From positions 2,046,001 through 2,110,000 of the forward strand of contig NZ_VFPL01000001.1 of assembly GCF_006716645.1 (NCBI RefSeq): a DNA stretch of 64,000 bases, written 5' to 3'. Of this stretch, positions 40,408 to 49,688 are shown piece by piece (position 1 is the stretch's first letter; each line of letters begins with the position of its first letter). The position numbers and the translations under genes were made by a program. The notes below the pieces were generated by a model. The model did no database searches and was not told where the DNA came from. It saw only the letters and a list, made by a program, of their open reading frames with translations. Origin of the DNA: Arcticibacter tournemirensis. Lineage in GTDB: Bacteria; Bacteroidota; Bacteroidia; Sphingobacteriales; Sphingobacteriaceae.

Positions 40408-42057
40408 ATGAGATCTATCATATATAAATATATCATACTGGCAGCGATCGTTTTCTCTGGCTTAGGCTGCAAGAAGCAGTTAATAGAACAACCACGTTCG
40501 GGGCTGACCCCCGAGTATTTTCAAACAGCACAGGGTTTTCAATCCGGTCTAGATGCGGCCTATGCCGGCAACCGTGATATATGGGGAAATGAAGGCTTAA
40601 TGACTATGACTGTCCCCGGCACAGATGAGTTCAAATCAGGCGGCGGCGGAAATAGTAATTTTAATATCTATTCCAGCAGCTTCGACGCGAGCAGCACCTG
40701 GGTATCGCGTGTGTGGAATGCTTGTTATACCTATATTAATACCTGTAACGGTGTGATTGACAATGGCGCGGCAGTTACGGGACTTGATGCGGGTACTGTT
40801 AAGCAAAAAATAGCTGAGGCTAAATTCCTGCGGGCAAACTACTATTTCTTACTGGTACGTTTCTGGGGACCTGTGACGCTGAATACTCATTTTATTGCCG
40901 AACCGAGTACAAGCGCCGACAGGGCTCCTATTGCTGATGTTTATAATTTCATTATTCAGGATCTGAAAGATGCTATCGACGCATTGCCGCCAAGTCCGGT
41001 TAAGAATGGTGTATTGCCGGGAAAAGCGACCGCAGCTGCAGCTTCGCACTTGCTCGCAAAGGTTTATCTGACCAGAGCATACACATCAGCCAAACAATCG
41101 GATGATTTCCAGAACGCTTACAATATCGCCAAAGGTCTTATTGATAACAGCGCGAGTCTGGGCATCGGCTTGCTGCCCGATTTTGCATCTGTTTATGCAG
41201 AGGGTAATGAAGGAAGCAAGGAAGTGTTATGGAGTGTACAACATACATCTAACCTCACCTATAACAACAATAGTAACGAGTTGAACTTTTATTACGTGAT
41301 GGGGTATGAGAACTTCCCCGGACTTGTCCGCTCTATGGCTTACGGTCGTCCTTATGCACGTGTTGAATTAACACGTTGGTTGAGCGATACCTGCTTTGCC
41401 GACAAAACAAACGACACCAGGTATTATAAAACGTTCCAGTCTGTATGGTTATCTAACTCTGCCGAGAAGATCCCGAAAGTTAATGGCGTACCCAAATATG
41501 CGCTTGGTGATACGGCAATCTATATGCCCGGTGTGGATGTTAGCGATGCTAAAATAGCTGCTAGCCGTTATTTGCTGGTGCCTCCGCGGAATTATACTTT
41601 GCAGTTATTTCCAACCATGCTGAAGTATCAGGACACAAAAAGAGCAAGCATCAACGATCCATCGGTAAGGCCGGTTATTGTCTATCGTCTGGCAGAAACC
41701 TATCTGTTGGCTGCAGAAGCGGCTGTTAATCTTGGCGACAATATTAACGCTGCCAAATACATCAATGCAGTACGTGAGCGGGCTGCAAACCCAACCGGCA
41801 ACGTGGCTGCGATGACTATTACCTCAGACAAAGTTTCGCTGGATTATGTTTTAGATGAACGGTCGCGCGAGTTAGCAGGTGAACAAACGCGCTGGCTGGA
41901 CCTGGTACGGACCAATAAACTGATTGAGCGCGTCAAGAAGCATAACCCCGATGCAGCAGCTAATATTCAGGAAAAGCACGTTTTGAGGCCGATACCTCAG
42001 GACCAGATAGACAGGGTGATTTCAGGTCCGCAGTATCCGCAGAATACCGGCTATTAG
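40408..42057 (+). CDS. SusD/RagB-family glycan-binding lipoprotein, PUL 1
   Basis: The start is 40408 (MRSIIYKYIILAAIVFSGLGC), giving 549 residues; the ATG at 40384 is inside the susC end. Lipobox LGC places it on the cell surface, and SusD TPR and RagB features follow: AEAKFLRANYYFLLVRFWG, DVYNFIIQDLKDAIDALP, YRLAETYLLAAEAAVNLG, LDERSRELAGEQTRWLDLVR. It forms the lid of SusC and captures the glycan. A strong stem-loop terminator follows at 42100-42163. Confidence 0.96.
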   Translation: MRSIIYKYIILAAIVFSGLGCKKQLIEQPRSGLTPEYFQTAQGFQSGLDAAYAGNRDIWGNEGLMTMTVPGTDEFKSGGGGNSNFNIYSSSFDASSTWVSRVWNACYTYINTCNGVIDNGAAVTGLDAGTVKQKIAEAKFLRANYYFLLVRFWGPVTLNTHFIAEPSTSADRAPIADVYNFIIQDLKDAIDALPPSPVKNGVLPGKATAAAASHLLAKVYLTRAYTSAKQSDDFQNAYNIAKGLIDNSASLGIGLLPDFASVYAEGNEGSKEVLWSVQHTSNLTYNNNSNELNFYYVMGYENFPGLVRSMAYGRPYARVELTRWLSDTCFADKTNDTRYYKTFQSVWLSNSAEKIPKVNGVPKYALGDTAIYMPGVDVSDAKIAASRYLLVPPRNYTLQLFPTMLKYQDTKRASINDPSVRPVIVYRLAETYLLAAEAAVNLGDNINAAKYINAVRERAANPTGNVAAMTITSDKVSLDYVLDERSRELAGEQTRWLDLVRTNKLIERVKKHNPDAAANIQEKHVLRPIPQDQIDRVISGPQYPQNTGY

Positions 42058-42099
42058 CAGTCTGGAAGAAGATAAAAGAAACACTGAATGATTAACCAC

Positions 42100-42163
42100 G
42101 ATCAGGGGCACTGCCAATCAACCCGTTTTGAACGGTAAGTGCCCTCCTGATCATAATTTTAAG
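42100..42163 (+). terminator. Terminator after susD of PUL 1
   Basis: GATCAGGGGCACT and AGTGCCCTCCTGATC (ending 42152) pair over 13 positions with a two-base bulge, followed by an A/T-rich ATAATTTT. It reduces read-through into the GH130 gene. Confidence 0.7.
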
Positions 42164-42231
42164 TTATCTTGAGAAGGCTTTTCCTGACATTTTATTTGTC
42201 TCACAATTATAAAAACAAGTATATACGGAAA

Positions 42232-43368
42232 ATGAAGTATTTAATGAAAGCTTTTTTTATTGTTCTATGTTTCTTCTTTACATCAGTTCAGGGTCAGCAA
42301 AACCATCAAACCAAATTACCTGACTGGACGCTTGGCCCTTTTACAAGGCCTGCCGGCGTCAATCCAATTATTTCGCCTGACAGCACCACTTCGTTTATTT
42401 CTCCCATAGATAACAAGCGGGTGAACTGGGAGGCCAACGATACTTTCAATCCCGGAGCCGTTGTAAAGAATGGCAAGGTGGTAGTGTTATACCGGGCTGA
42501 AGATCGCTTTGGAGAGGGTATAGGCAAGCGAACTTCCCGGATAGGATATGCGGAAAGCTCTGATGGGATTCATTTTACCCGCAGGAAAGCCCCTGTATTA
42601 TACCCGGCAAATGATAGTCAGAAAGATGTAGAGTGGCCGGGAGGTTGTGAAGACCCGAGGGTGGCTGTTACCAGCGACGGAACTTATGTGATTGTATATA
42701 CGCAGTGGAATAGAAAGAATGCGAGACTAGCCGTCGCGACCTCCCGCGATCTGATTAACTGGACGAAACACGGAGCAATCTTTAAAAAAGCGTACGGCGG
42801 GAAATTCTATAATATCTGGTCAAAATCGGCTTCCATCGTCACTAAGATTGAAAAAGGCAAGCAGGTTATCGCCCGCATTAACGGGAAGTACTGGATGTAT
42901 TGGGGAGAATCAAATGTCTATCTCGCCACTTCAACTGATTTGGTAAACTGGGACCCTCTGGTGGATGACAAGGGTGACCTGAAAGTTTTAATTGCTCCCC
43001 GAAAAGGATATTTCGACAGCAGTTTCACCGAATGCGGGCCTCCGGCTATAGTGACGAAGAAAGGTATTCTGCTTATCTATAATGGCAAAAACGCACCAGG
43101 GAGCAAAGGCGATACAACTTTAAGCGCAGGGATTTACTCTGCGGGCCAGTTATTATTTGATATTACGAACCCGGCGAAGGTTCTTGGCCGGTTGGAAAAG
43201 CCCTTTTTTAAGCCTACTGAGGCTTTTGAAAAACGGGGACAATATGCAGCTGGTACCGTGTTTACACAGGGGCTGGTCTGGTTTAAGGAGAAGTGGTATC
43301 TTTATTATGGCTGTGCTGACTCGAGAGTGGCAGTAGCTGTTTTTGATCCACGTAACCCTGGTAATTAA
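42232..43368 (+). CDS. GH130-family beta-mannoside-active enzyme
   Basis: The start is 42232 (MKYLMKAFF..., 378 residues with signal peptide ending near VQGQQ). Five-bladed beta-propeller motifs of GH130 include NRVNWEANDTFNPGAV (with FNPGAV), EGIGKRTSRIGYAESSDGIHF and WPGGCEDPRVA, which carries the catalytic Asp. Family members phosphorolyse or hydrolyse beta-mannosides; secretion argues for a hydrolase of the GH130 subgroup that lacks phosphate-binding residues, but I cannot verify those. It lies after susD, then an IS1182 element separates it from the remaining PUL genes. Confidence 0.87.
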   Translation: MKYLMKAFFIVLCFFFTSVQGQQNHQTKLPDWTLGPFTRPAGVNPIISPDSTTSFISPIDNKRVNWEANDTFNPGAVVKNGKVVVLYRAEDRFGEGIGKRTSRIGYAESSDGIHFTRRKAPVLYPANDSQKDVEWPGGCEDPRVAVTSDGTYVIVYTQWNRKNARLAVATSRDLINWTKHGAIFKKAYGGKFYNIWSKSASIVTKIEKGKQVIARINGKYWMYWGESNVYLATSTDLVNWDPLVDDKGDLKVLIAPRKGYFDSSFTECGPPAIVTKKGILLIYNGKNAPGSKGDTTLSAGIYSAGQLLFDITNPAKVLGRLEKPFFKPTEAFEKRGQYAAGTVFTQGLVWFKEKWYLYYGCADSRVAVAVFDPRNPGN

Positions 43369-43390
43369 AATCGCTTATCCCCAGCATTTA

Positions 43391-45179
43391 TTGAGGCCGT
43401 ATCATAATTCAAATGATGCGGCCTCTGTATTTGTTGCCTATTAAGGTAGTGCAAGATGAATTTGGGCAAGCTGTGGATAATTTGCTTTTCGGGGTCGAAA
43501 ACCAGTCAAAAAGCAGCTTTTCACCCTGCTTTTTTCCTTAAGTTTTGTGCAATTGCAATCAAACCCCATTCGATCTCCACTTTTTCCTTACCCCGAAGCA
43601 TGAACCTTTTGAAACCATGGTTCTGTTTAATGTTTCCGAAAGTTGGTTCCACATCAAAGCATCGTTTCTTTCGCCGCTGTAGGCCTTCTTCACTGTTTAA
43701 CAGTTCATGTGCCTTTTGCTTAAGCCGGTTCAGATTTACATTGACCTCAATGATCCTGTTGGCGCTTGATTTATGACAAGCACCGTTGAGCGGACAGTTA
43801 GCGCAATTGCCCGCCTGGTATCTTTTTACTGTTTGCTCAAAACCGGTGCTTGTTCGTTTTCTACTTGTCCCGATGAAATTCATCTGCCGGCCCATCGGAC
43901 AGATGTAACAATCTTTCTCCTGGTTATAGAAAAGCTTGCTTGCTGCAAAAGGCTGTTTGTTATTGTAGTTTTCATTTTGCTCTTTATCGAACATCCCATA
44001 CTTTACAAAGGCAATGGTTTGCTTTTGTTCCAGCAGCGTGTAGTTTTCTTCAGATCCGTACCCGGCATCCGCGGTGAGCTTTTCAGGTGCTTTGCCAAAG
44101 CTGGCTTCATGCTGCGTTAAATGAGCATTCAGCGTATTGGTGTCTGTTGTATTGGAATGAATGGTATAATTGACAATGAACTGGTTGGAGGTAGATATCT
44201 GAACATTATAGGCGGGTTTTAACTGACCATTTTTCATGTGGTCTTCTTTCATCCGCATGAAAGTAGCATCCGTATCGGTTTTACTAAAGCTGTTCCTTTG
44301 GCCCAGGATCTCTTCCTGATGCTCATATTTTTCTATATTCTGCGGGTAATGTTTAGTAATATACTTCAGTTTAGCCTTCACCTTTTTATCTGCATTATCT
44401 TTTGCGGCCAGCTTTTCGTTAAGCTGATCTACGGCAGCTTTTACTTTTTCGCTGTTAATTTCCGTAAAATCAGGCGGCTCAGGCATCTTGTCTTCTTCCG
44501 AGGCTACCTGTTGTGCATACTGCCATATCTCAGTCAGTTGCTTTTTCATCTTCTCTTTATTGGTCTGAATCGACTTCTTCCAAACGAAGGTGTACTTGTT
44601 GGCATTGGCTTCGATCTTCGTTCCATCCGTATTAATCTCCTCTATGCTCAGCAGCCCTTCTTCCGACAACAGCTTTACCACCTCTTCAAACACACTGCGC
44701 AGGGCATGTTTCAAGCGCACACCCCGGAAACGGTTGATCGTATTATGATCGGGATAGCTCATCGAACTTAACCACATGAAGTAAATACTTTCCTTACAGG
44801 CTGCCGCCAGTTTACGGCTGGAATAAAGGTTGGTAACGTACCCATAAACCACCACTTTAAGCAGCATTTGAGGGTGATAACTTGAACTTCCCCTAATGTG
44901 ATAAGCTTTTAAAAGCGGCTCTATATTGAGCTTGTTAATGACCTCATTTACAACCCGGACCGGATGCCATAAAGGGATCAATTCTTCAAGGGTTGGTGGG
45001 AGTACCAGAATTTGTGCCTGATTATAGGGCTTGAAAACAGGTTGCTTTACCGCCATCTTTTATCTGATTATACACTAAATATATGAAAATCAGATTATTA
45101 AATCAAATAATCAATGGTAAAAATCCTGAAATATTAAAAATAAAAAGAGGCTGCACCATGATTTATGATACAGCCTCAA
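43391..45179 (-). mobile_element. IS1182-family insertion sequence
   Basis: One transposase gene is flanked by inverted ends TTGAGGCCGTATCATAATTC (43391 on) and, on the complement from 45179, TTGAGGCTGTATCATAAATC. Each end is itself a hairpin (GAGGC...GCCTC). No clear target duplication could be fixed. It is inserted between the GH130 and GH115 genes of PUL 1. Confidence 0.85.
43521..45056 (-). CDS. IS1182-family transposase
   Basis: This is a 511-residue protein. The N-terminal DUF772-like part (HPVRVVNEVINKLNIEPLLKAYH, HPQMLLKVVVYGYV, SSRKLAAACKES, YPDHNTINRFR) is followed by a DDE core with INTDGTKIEANANKYTF, LTADAGYGSEEN, a Cys-rich zinc-binding insert (CYICPMGRQ ... CANCPLNGACHK) and a C-terminal EIEWGLIAIAQNLRK. 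It is full length and probably active. It is transcribed opposite to the PUL, so it may reduce read-through from the GH130 gene into downstream PUL genes. Confidence 0.95.
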   Translation of the reverse strand: MAVKQPVFKPYNQAQILVLPPTLEELIPLWHPVRVVNEVINKLNIEPLLKAYHIRGSSSYHPQMLLKVVVYGYVTNLYSSRKLAAACKESIYFMWLSSMSYPDHNTINRFRGVRLKHALRSVFEEVVKLLSEEGLLSIEEINTDGTKIEANANKYTFVWKKSIQTNKEKMKKQLTEIWQYAQQVASEEDKMPEPPDFTEINSEKVKAAVDQLNEKLAAKDNADKKVKAKLKYITKHYPQNIEKYEHQEEILGQRNSFSKTDTDATFMRMKEDHMKNGQLKPAYNVQISTSNQFIVNYTIHSNTTDTNTLNAHLTQHEASFGKAPEKLTADAGYGSEENYTLLEQKQTIAFVKYGMFDKEQNENYNNKQPFAASKLFYNQEKDCYICPMGRQMNFIGTSRKRTSTGFEQTVKRYQAGNCANCPLNGACHKSSANRIIEVNVNLNRLKQKAHELLNSEEGLQRRKKRCFDVEPTFGNIKQNHGFKRFMLRGKEKVEIEWGLIAIAQNLRKKAG

Positions 45180-45325
45180 TATTCCTTATGTAATCTGATA
45201 CAAATCGGCAAACGATTGAACAGGTTTTCTAAATTTCATTAGTTTACTTTGGTTCGTAATAGAAACCAATAATAACAGGTATTGCAAATTCATCCAGGCA
45301 ATACTGTCTTTGTGCAACAACTTTT

Positions 45326-48300
45326 ATGAAATTAGAATTTCTTACTTTATTCACCGAAAGCTTCAGGACTACCTCTTTCACTAAAATCAAAATACTCCAT
45401 CCGTGGGTTGTATGTATTCCTAAAAGAATACTGCCTATAATTATATTAACCAGCTTATTTATGTGTACCGTCAGCGCACAGATCAGTCTTTCTGACGGTA
45501 GTAGGCTCCAAAGTGAGTTTAACCTGAGCGGCCAGCAAAATAAAACGGTTCTTTATTTCGATAATAAGGACCACGAAGTTGTGAAAAGAGCAGGCCGTTT
45601 GTTTGCAGAAGATATACAAAGGGTAACCGGGAAACTTCCGGCCACTGTATCTTCGGAAGCCAGGTTGGCAGAAAACAGCGTCATTATAGGTACCATAGGC
45701 AGCAGCGGGCTGATCGATAAATTGATCCGTGAAGGCAAAATAGAGGTCGGCGGATTAAAGGGTAAATGGGAATCTTACCTCGTTCAACTCGTTGCTAACC
45801 CTGCTCCAGGGGTAAAGAAAGCACTTATTATAGCAGGCAGTGACCGTCGGGGTACCGCCTACGGCGTTTTCTCTCTTTCCGAAGCGATTGGCGTCTCTCC
45901 ATGGTACTGGTGGGCAGATGCACCGGTAGAAAGAAGGTCGCAGCTTAATCTTAAAGTAGAAACGACAGTTTCAAATGAACCTTCAGTAAAGTACCGCGGC
46001 ATTTATGTTAACGACGAAGATTGGGGCTTGCTCCGTTGGGCAAAGCGTACGTTCGATGTAAAGCAGGGCAATATCGGTCCCAAAACATACGCCAAAGTGT
46101 TTGAGCTCCTGCTTCGGCTCAAGGCTAATTACCTGTGCCCGGCCATGCATGAAGCAAGTACAGCATTTAATAAAATACCTGAGAATAAACTCCTGGCTGA
46201 TAGTTTCGCGATTGTAATGGGTTCGGTGCATGCGGAGCCTTTGTTATTTAACAACGCCAGTGAATGGGATAAAAAAACGATGGGCGAGTGGGATTACCTG
46301 ACCAACAAGGAAGGGATCAATAAAGTGCTGAAGGAACGTGTAAAAAGCAATGCTAAGTACGAGAATGTGTATACCCTGGCGCTGCGCGGAATCCACGACA
46401 AGGCCATGTCGGTGAACAGCTCCATAAAAGACCGTGTAAAGGTATTAGGTGATGCATTGCTCGATCAGAGGAGGATCCTGACGGACGTCATTGGAAAGCC
46501 GGCCAATCAGATCCCGCAGGCATTTACGCCTTATAAAGAAGTGCTGGATATCTATTCTAATGGATTGGAACTGCCTGACGATGTAACCATCGTTTGGCCT
46601 GATGATAATTACGGTTACCTTAAGCGCCTGAGTAACGCAGCGGAACGGAAACGTTCCGGACGCTCCGGCGTTTATTATCATGCATCTTATCTCGGCAAGC
46701 CTCATGATTATCTGTGGATAAGTTCTACGCCCCCGGCTTTGATGTATGAAGAATTACGCAAAGCGTATGACACTTCGGCCGACCGTTTATGGCTGCTCAA
46801 CGTGGGCGATATTAAATCCTGCGAATTCCCTTTCTCCCTCTTCATGGATATGGCATATAATATCAATAAATTCGACTATGCTATGATATCCAAATATCAC
46901 GCAGCATGGCTTAGCAATTTATTCGGAAAGCAGCATTACGACCAGCTGCTCGATGTCACTACCTCTTATTATCAGCTGGCCTTTGCGCGGAAACCTGAAG
47001 CTATGGGCTGGGGCTATGAATGGAATACTAATAAGAACGACAGAGAACGGACTACAGATACTGACTTTTCTTTTTCAAATTACAAAGAAGCTGAATCCAG
47101 GCTGAAAGAATATGACCGGATAGGCAATGCTGTAACCAGCTTGATGGGCAAATTGAAAGACAATCAGAAGCCTTCTTTTTACCAGTTACTCTATTACCCG
47201 GTAAAGGGCGCCGAACTGATGAACAAGATGCATCTCACTGCCCAGAAAAATCGCTGGTATGCACGGCAGCAACGTGCGGCTACCAATTTGCTCAAAGATG
47301 AGGTGAAGGTGTATTACGATAGTTTGCAGGTAATAACAAAGGGCTATAACTCTTTGCTGAATGGCAAATGGAATCACATGATGTCGATGGTGCAAGGGGT
47401 TACGGCTTCTTATTTTGAACTGCCGCGACTCGATTCTGTTGTGCTATCTGGCCCAGCCGCGTTGAATGTGCTGGCCGAAGGAGAAGATGTACTGAAAGGG
47501 GTGCGGAGCTTTCATGCCCTTCCTTCTTTCAACACCTATAACAGGCCGTCGTATTATATAGACATCTATAATACCGGCAAAGATCCGTTGAAATGGTCAT
47601 TGAAGCCTTCCGATAGCTGGATTGTTGTTAATACAAAAAGTGGGTCGACCACCACCGAAGAGCGCATATGGGTATCGGTCGACTGGAAAAAAGTTCCGCG
47701 CGGCGAGAAAGTCGCCGGCTCGGTTACAATCACTGCCGGCAATAAAAAAGAAGAGGTTTTGGTGTCGGTCTTCAACCCGGTAGCCCCATCTCTGGCAGAT
47801 GTCAACGGACTGTTTATAGAAGATAACGGGTATATCTCAATTAATGCCACGGGATTTCATAAAAAAGTGGAGAATGAAGATATTAAGATGAGGATTGTCC
47901 CTGGCCTGGGTTATGAAGGGGCATCTGTACAGCTCGGCGATCCGACAGCCCCGTTTCAAAATCCGATGAGCAGCACCGTGCCATCTCTGGAATATAACTT
48001 CTATACCTTTCAGGCAGGTTCGGTAGACGTTTATACCTATGCGCTGCCTACCTTTCCGGTGAGCACAGACAGGGCTCTTGGACATGAAACGTCGGGTGGG
48101 GAAACAAAGTACGGTGTGTGTATTGACGATGGCCCTGTTTCACAGCCTTCTACATCAGCCATGGAATACTCACAGGTATGGTCTGAAAATGTCCTGAGAA
48201 ATAGCGCTGTCAAGAAATCAGTGCTTCACATCAATAGGCCCGGCAAACACACGCTAAAGATCCTCTGCGGAGATCCGGGTGTGGTTATTTCAAAAGTAGT

Positions 48301-48373
48301 GCTGGATTTCGGCGGTATGAAGAGATCCTACCTCGGACCTCCGGCAACAAAAGCGGTGTCTTTGTCTAACTAA
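45326..48373 (+). CDS. GH115 alpha-glucuronidase-family protein
   Basis: The 1015-residue secreted protein has a late signal helix (RILPIIILTSLFMCTVSAQ, about residues 34-52), then an N-terminal domain (RRGTAYGVFSLSEAIGVSPW, WYWWADAPVERR) and a catalytic barrel with YRGIYVNDEDWGLLRWA, NYLCPAMHEA, IVWPDDNYGYLKRLS and YYHASYLGKPHDYLWISST. These are GH115 features, and the C-terminal beta domains agree with the family's usual length of about 950. GH115 enzymes remove 4-O-methyl-glucuronic acid from xylan; some act on other glucuronidated plant glycans. It is the first gene after the IS1182 insertion, so it may now use a new promoter. Confidence 0.92.
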   Translation: MKLEFLTLFTESFRTTSFTKIKILHPWVVCIPKRILPIIILTSLFMCTVSAQISLSDGSRLQSEFNLSGQQNKTVLYFDNKDHEVVKRAGRLFAEDIQRVTGKLPATVSSEARLAENSVIIGTIGSSGLIDKLIREGKIEVGGLKGKWESYLVQLVANPAPGVKKALIIAGSDRRGTAYGVFSLSEAIGVSPWYWWADAPVERRSQLNLKVETTVSNEPSVKYRGIYVNDEDWGLLRWAKRTFDVKQGNIGPKTYAKVFELLLRLKANYLCPAMHEASTAFNKIPENKLLADSFAIVMGSVHAEPLLFNNASEWDKKTMGEWDYLTNKEGINKVLKERVKSNAKYENVYTLALRGIHDKAMSVNSSIKDRVKVLGDALLDQRRILTDVIGKPANQIPQAFTPYKEVLDIYSNGLELPDDVTIVWPDDNYGYLKRLSNAAERKRSGRSGVYYHASYLGKPHDYLWISSTPPALMYEELRKAYDTSADRLWLLNVGDIKSCEFPFSLFMDMAYNINKFDYAMISKYHAAWLSNLFGKQHYDQLLDVTTSYYQLAFARKPEAMGWGYEWNTNKNDRERTTDTDFSFSNYKEAESRLKEYDRIGNAVTSLMGKLKDNQKPSFYQLLYYPVKGAELMNKMHLTAQKNRWYARQQRAATNLLKDEVKVYYDSLQVITKGYNSLLNGKWNHMMSMVQGVTASYFELPRLDSVVLSGPAALNVLAEGEDVLKGVRSFHALPSFNTYNRPSYYIDIYNTGKDPLKWSLKPSDSWIVVNTKSGSTTTEERIWVSVDWKKVPRGEKVAGSVTITAGNKKEEVLVSVFNPVAPSLADVNGLFIEDNGYISINATGFHKKVENEDIKMRIVPGLGYEGASVQLGDPTAPFQNPMSSTVPSLEYNFYTFQAGSVDVYTYALPTFPVSTDRALGHETSGGETKYGVCIDDGPVSQPSTSAMEYSQVWSENVLRNSAVKKSVLHINRPGKHTLKILCGDPGVVISKVVLDFGGMKRSYLGPPATKAVSLSN

Positions 48374-48457
48374 ATATATCCTGATTGGTTTCGCCAACGA
48401 CCATGAACGAAACGGAAACTTATATCATAACACACTTCATAGTTAAAATTTATCATT

Positions 48458-49561
48458 ATGCATAAGAGATTATTTGTATTGCTGCTTCTTTTTCCCTTCC
48501 AGTTCTTATTTGCTCAGAATAATAGTCTGACAGATTTTCCTAAAGGATTTACGCCCCAGGAGGTTGGTAAGCGTTTAGCATATCGGTTTTTAGAGGGGAA
48601 ACATATGCTCCATGCAGGAAAATGGATCAGTTATCCCGAAACATTTAACTGGAACGGCGCTCTTAAGTTTGGAGCGATAACCAAAGACAAAAAACTGATA
48701 ACATCGCTGCAAGATCGCTTCGAACCGTTGTTTACAACAGAAAAAGCACTATTGCCGATTATGAACCATGTTGATTTGAACATGTTTGGAAGCTTGCCTC
48801 TCGAACTCTATCAAGTGACTAAAGAGAAAAGATATCTGGAATTGGGCTTACCTTATGCCGATACCCAATGGATCGTTCCTGAAAATGCGAGCGCACAGCA
48901 AAAATCCTGGGCAGAGAAAGGTTACACCTGGCAAACACGCCTATGGATCGACGATATGTATATGATCACCATAGTACAAACTCAGGCATATAAAGTAACC
49001 AAAGACCGGAAATATATCGACCGGGCTGCGAAAGAAATGGTGATGTACCTTGACGAGCTGCAACGACCGAATGGCCTTTTCTATCATGCTCCTGATGTTC
49101 CGTTTTATTGGGGACGCGGCAATGGATGGATGGCTGCCGGTATGACGGAGCTGCTGCGTAATCTACCTAAAGACAATAAAGATCGTCCGCGTATTATGAA
49201 GGGCTATCTAACGATGATGGAAAGCCTGAAAAAGTATCAGACAGCCGGCGGTATGTGGAACCAGTTAATTGACGAGCCGGAATGCTGGGCAGAAACATCC
49301 GGATCGGCAATGTTTACCTATGCGCTCATAACAGGTGTAAAAAAGGGATGGCTGGATAAAAATGAATATGCGCCGGTTGCCAGGAAAGCATGGATGGCTT
49401 TGATACCCTATATCAATGAGAAAGGTGACGTAACCGAGGTTTGCGTGGGGACTAATAAAAAGAACGACAAACAGTATTACTATGATCGCCCGCGACACAT
49501 AGGCGACTACCACGGACAGGCGCCTTATTTGTGGTGCACTTTTGCTCTTTTGGAGAAGTAA
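48458..49561 (+). CDS. GH105/GH88-type unsaturated uronyl hydrolase
   Basis: The 367-residue secreted protein has a signal peptide ending near FLFAQ (residue 20) and an (alpha/alpha)6 barrel. YteR-like motifs are LWIDDMYMITIVQTQ (Asp165/166, with the acid residue at the position of the catalytic Asp), FYWGRGNGWMAAGM and ECWAETSGSAMFTYAL. The family removes 4,5-unsaturated uronic acid from the end of lyase products, so it normally works downstream of a polysaccharide lyase; none is in this window. It is followed by an intrinsic terminator right before the next gene. Confidence 0.9.
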   Translation: MHKRLFVLLLLFPFQFLFAQNNSLTDFPKGFTPQEVGKRLAYRFLEGKHMLHAGKWISYPETFNWNGALKFGAITKDKKLITSLQDRFEPLFTTEKALLPIMNHVDLNMFGSLPLELYQVTKEKRYLELGLPYADTQWIVPENASAQQKSWAEKGYTWQTRLWIDDMYMITIVQTQAYKVTKDRKYIDRAAKEMVMYLDELQRPNGLFYHAPDVPFYWGRGNGWMAAGMTELLRNLPKDNKDRPRIMKGYLTMMESLKKYQTAGGMWNQLIDEPECWAETSGSAMFTYALITGVKKGWLDKNEYAPVARKAWMALIPYINEKGDVTEVCVGTNKKNDKQYYYDRPRHIGDYHGQAPYLWCTFALLEK

Positions 49562-49649
49562 AGACATGTTAAATAATTGATTGCGGATTTAGAATATCTT
49601 TGCCTGCAGGCCAGGATACCTGATATTAGCAAGGCAAGACAATACTCTG

Positions 49650-49688
49650 CCCCGGATAATTCTTAAATTGTCCGGGGCTTTTATAATT
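49650..49688 (+). terminator. Intrinsic terminator abutting the next start codon
   Basis: GCCCCGGA (49650-49657) and TCCGGGGC (49671-49678) form a perfect 8-bp stem around TAATTCTTAAATTG, followed at once by TTTTATAATT and the ATG at 49689. It could be a terminator for the GH105 unit and, at the same time, an attenuator or ribosome-site-hiding hairpin for the downstream gene. Confidence 0.85.
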
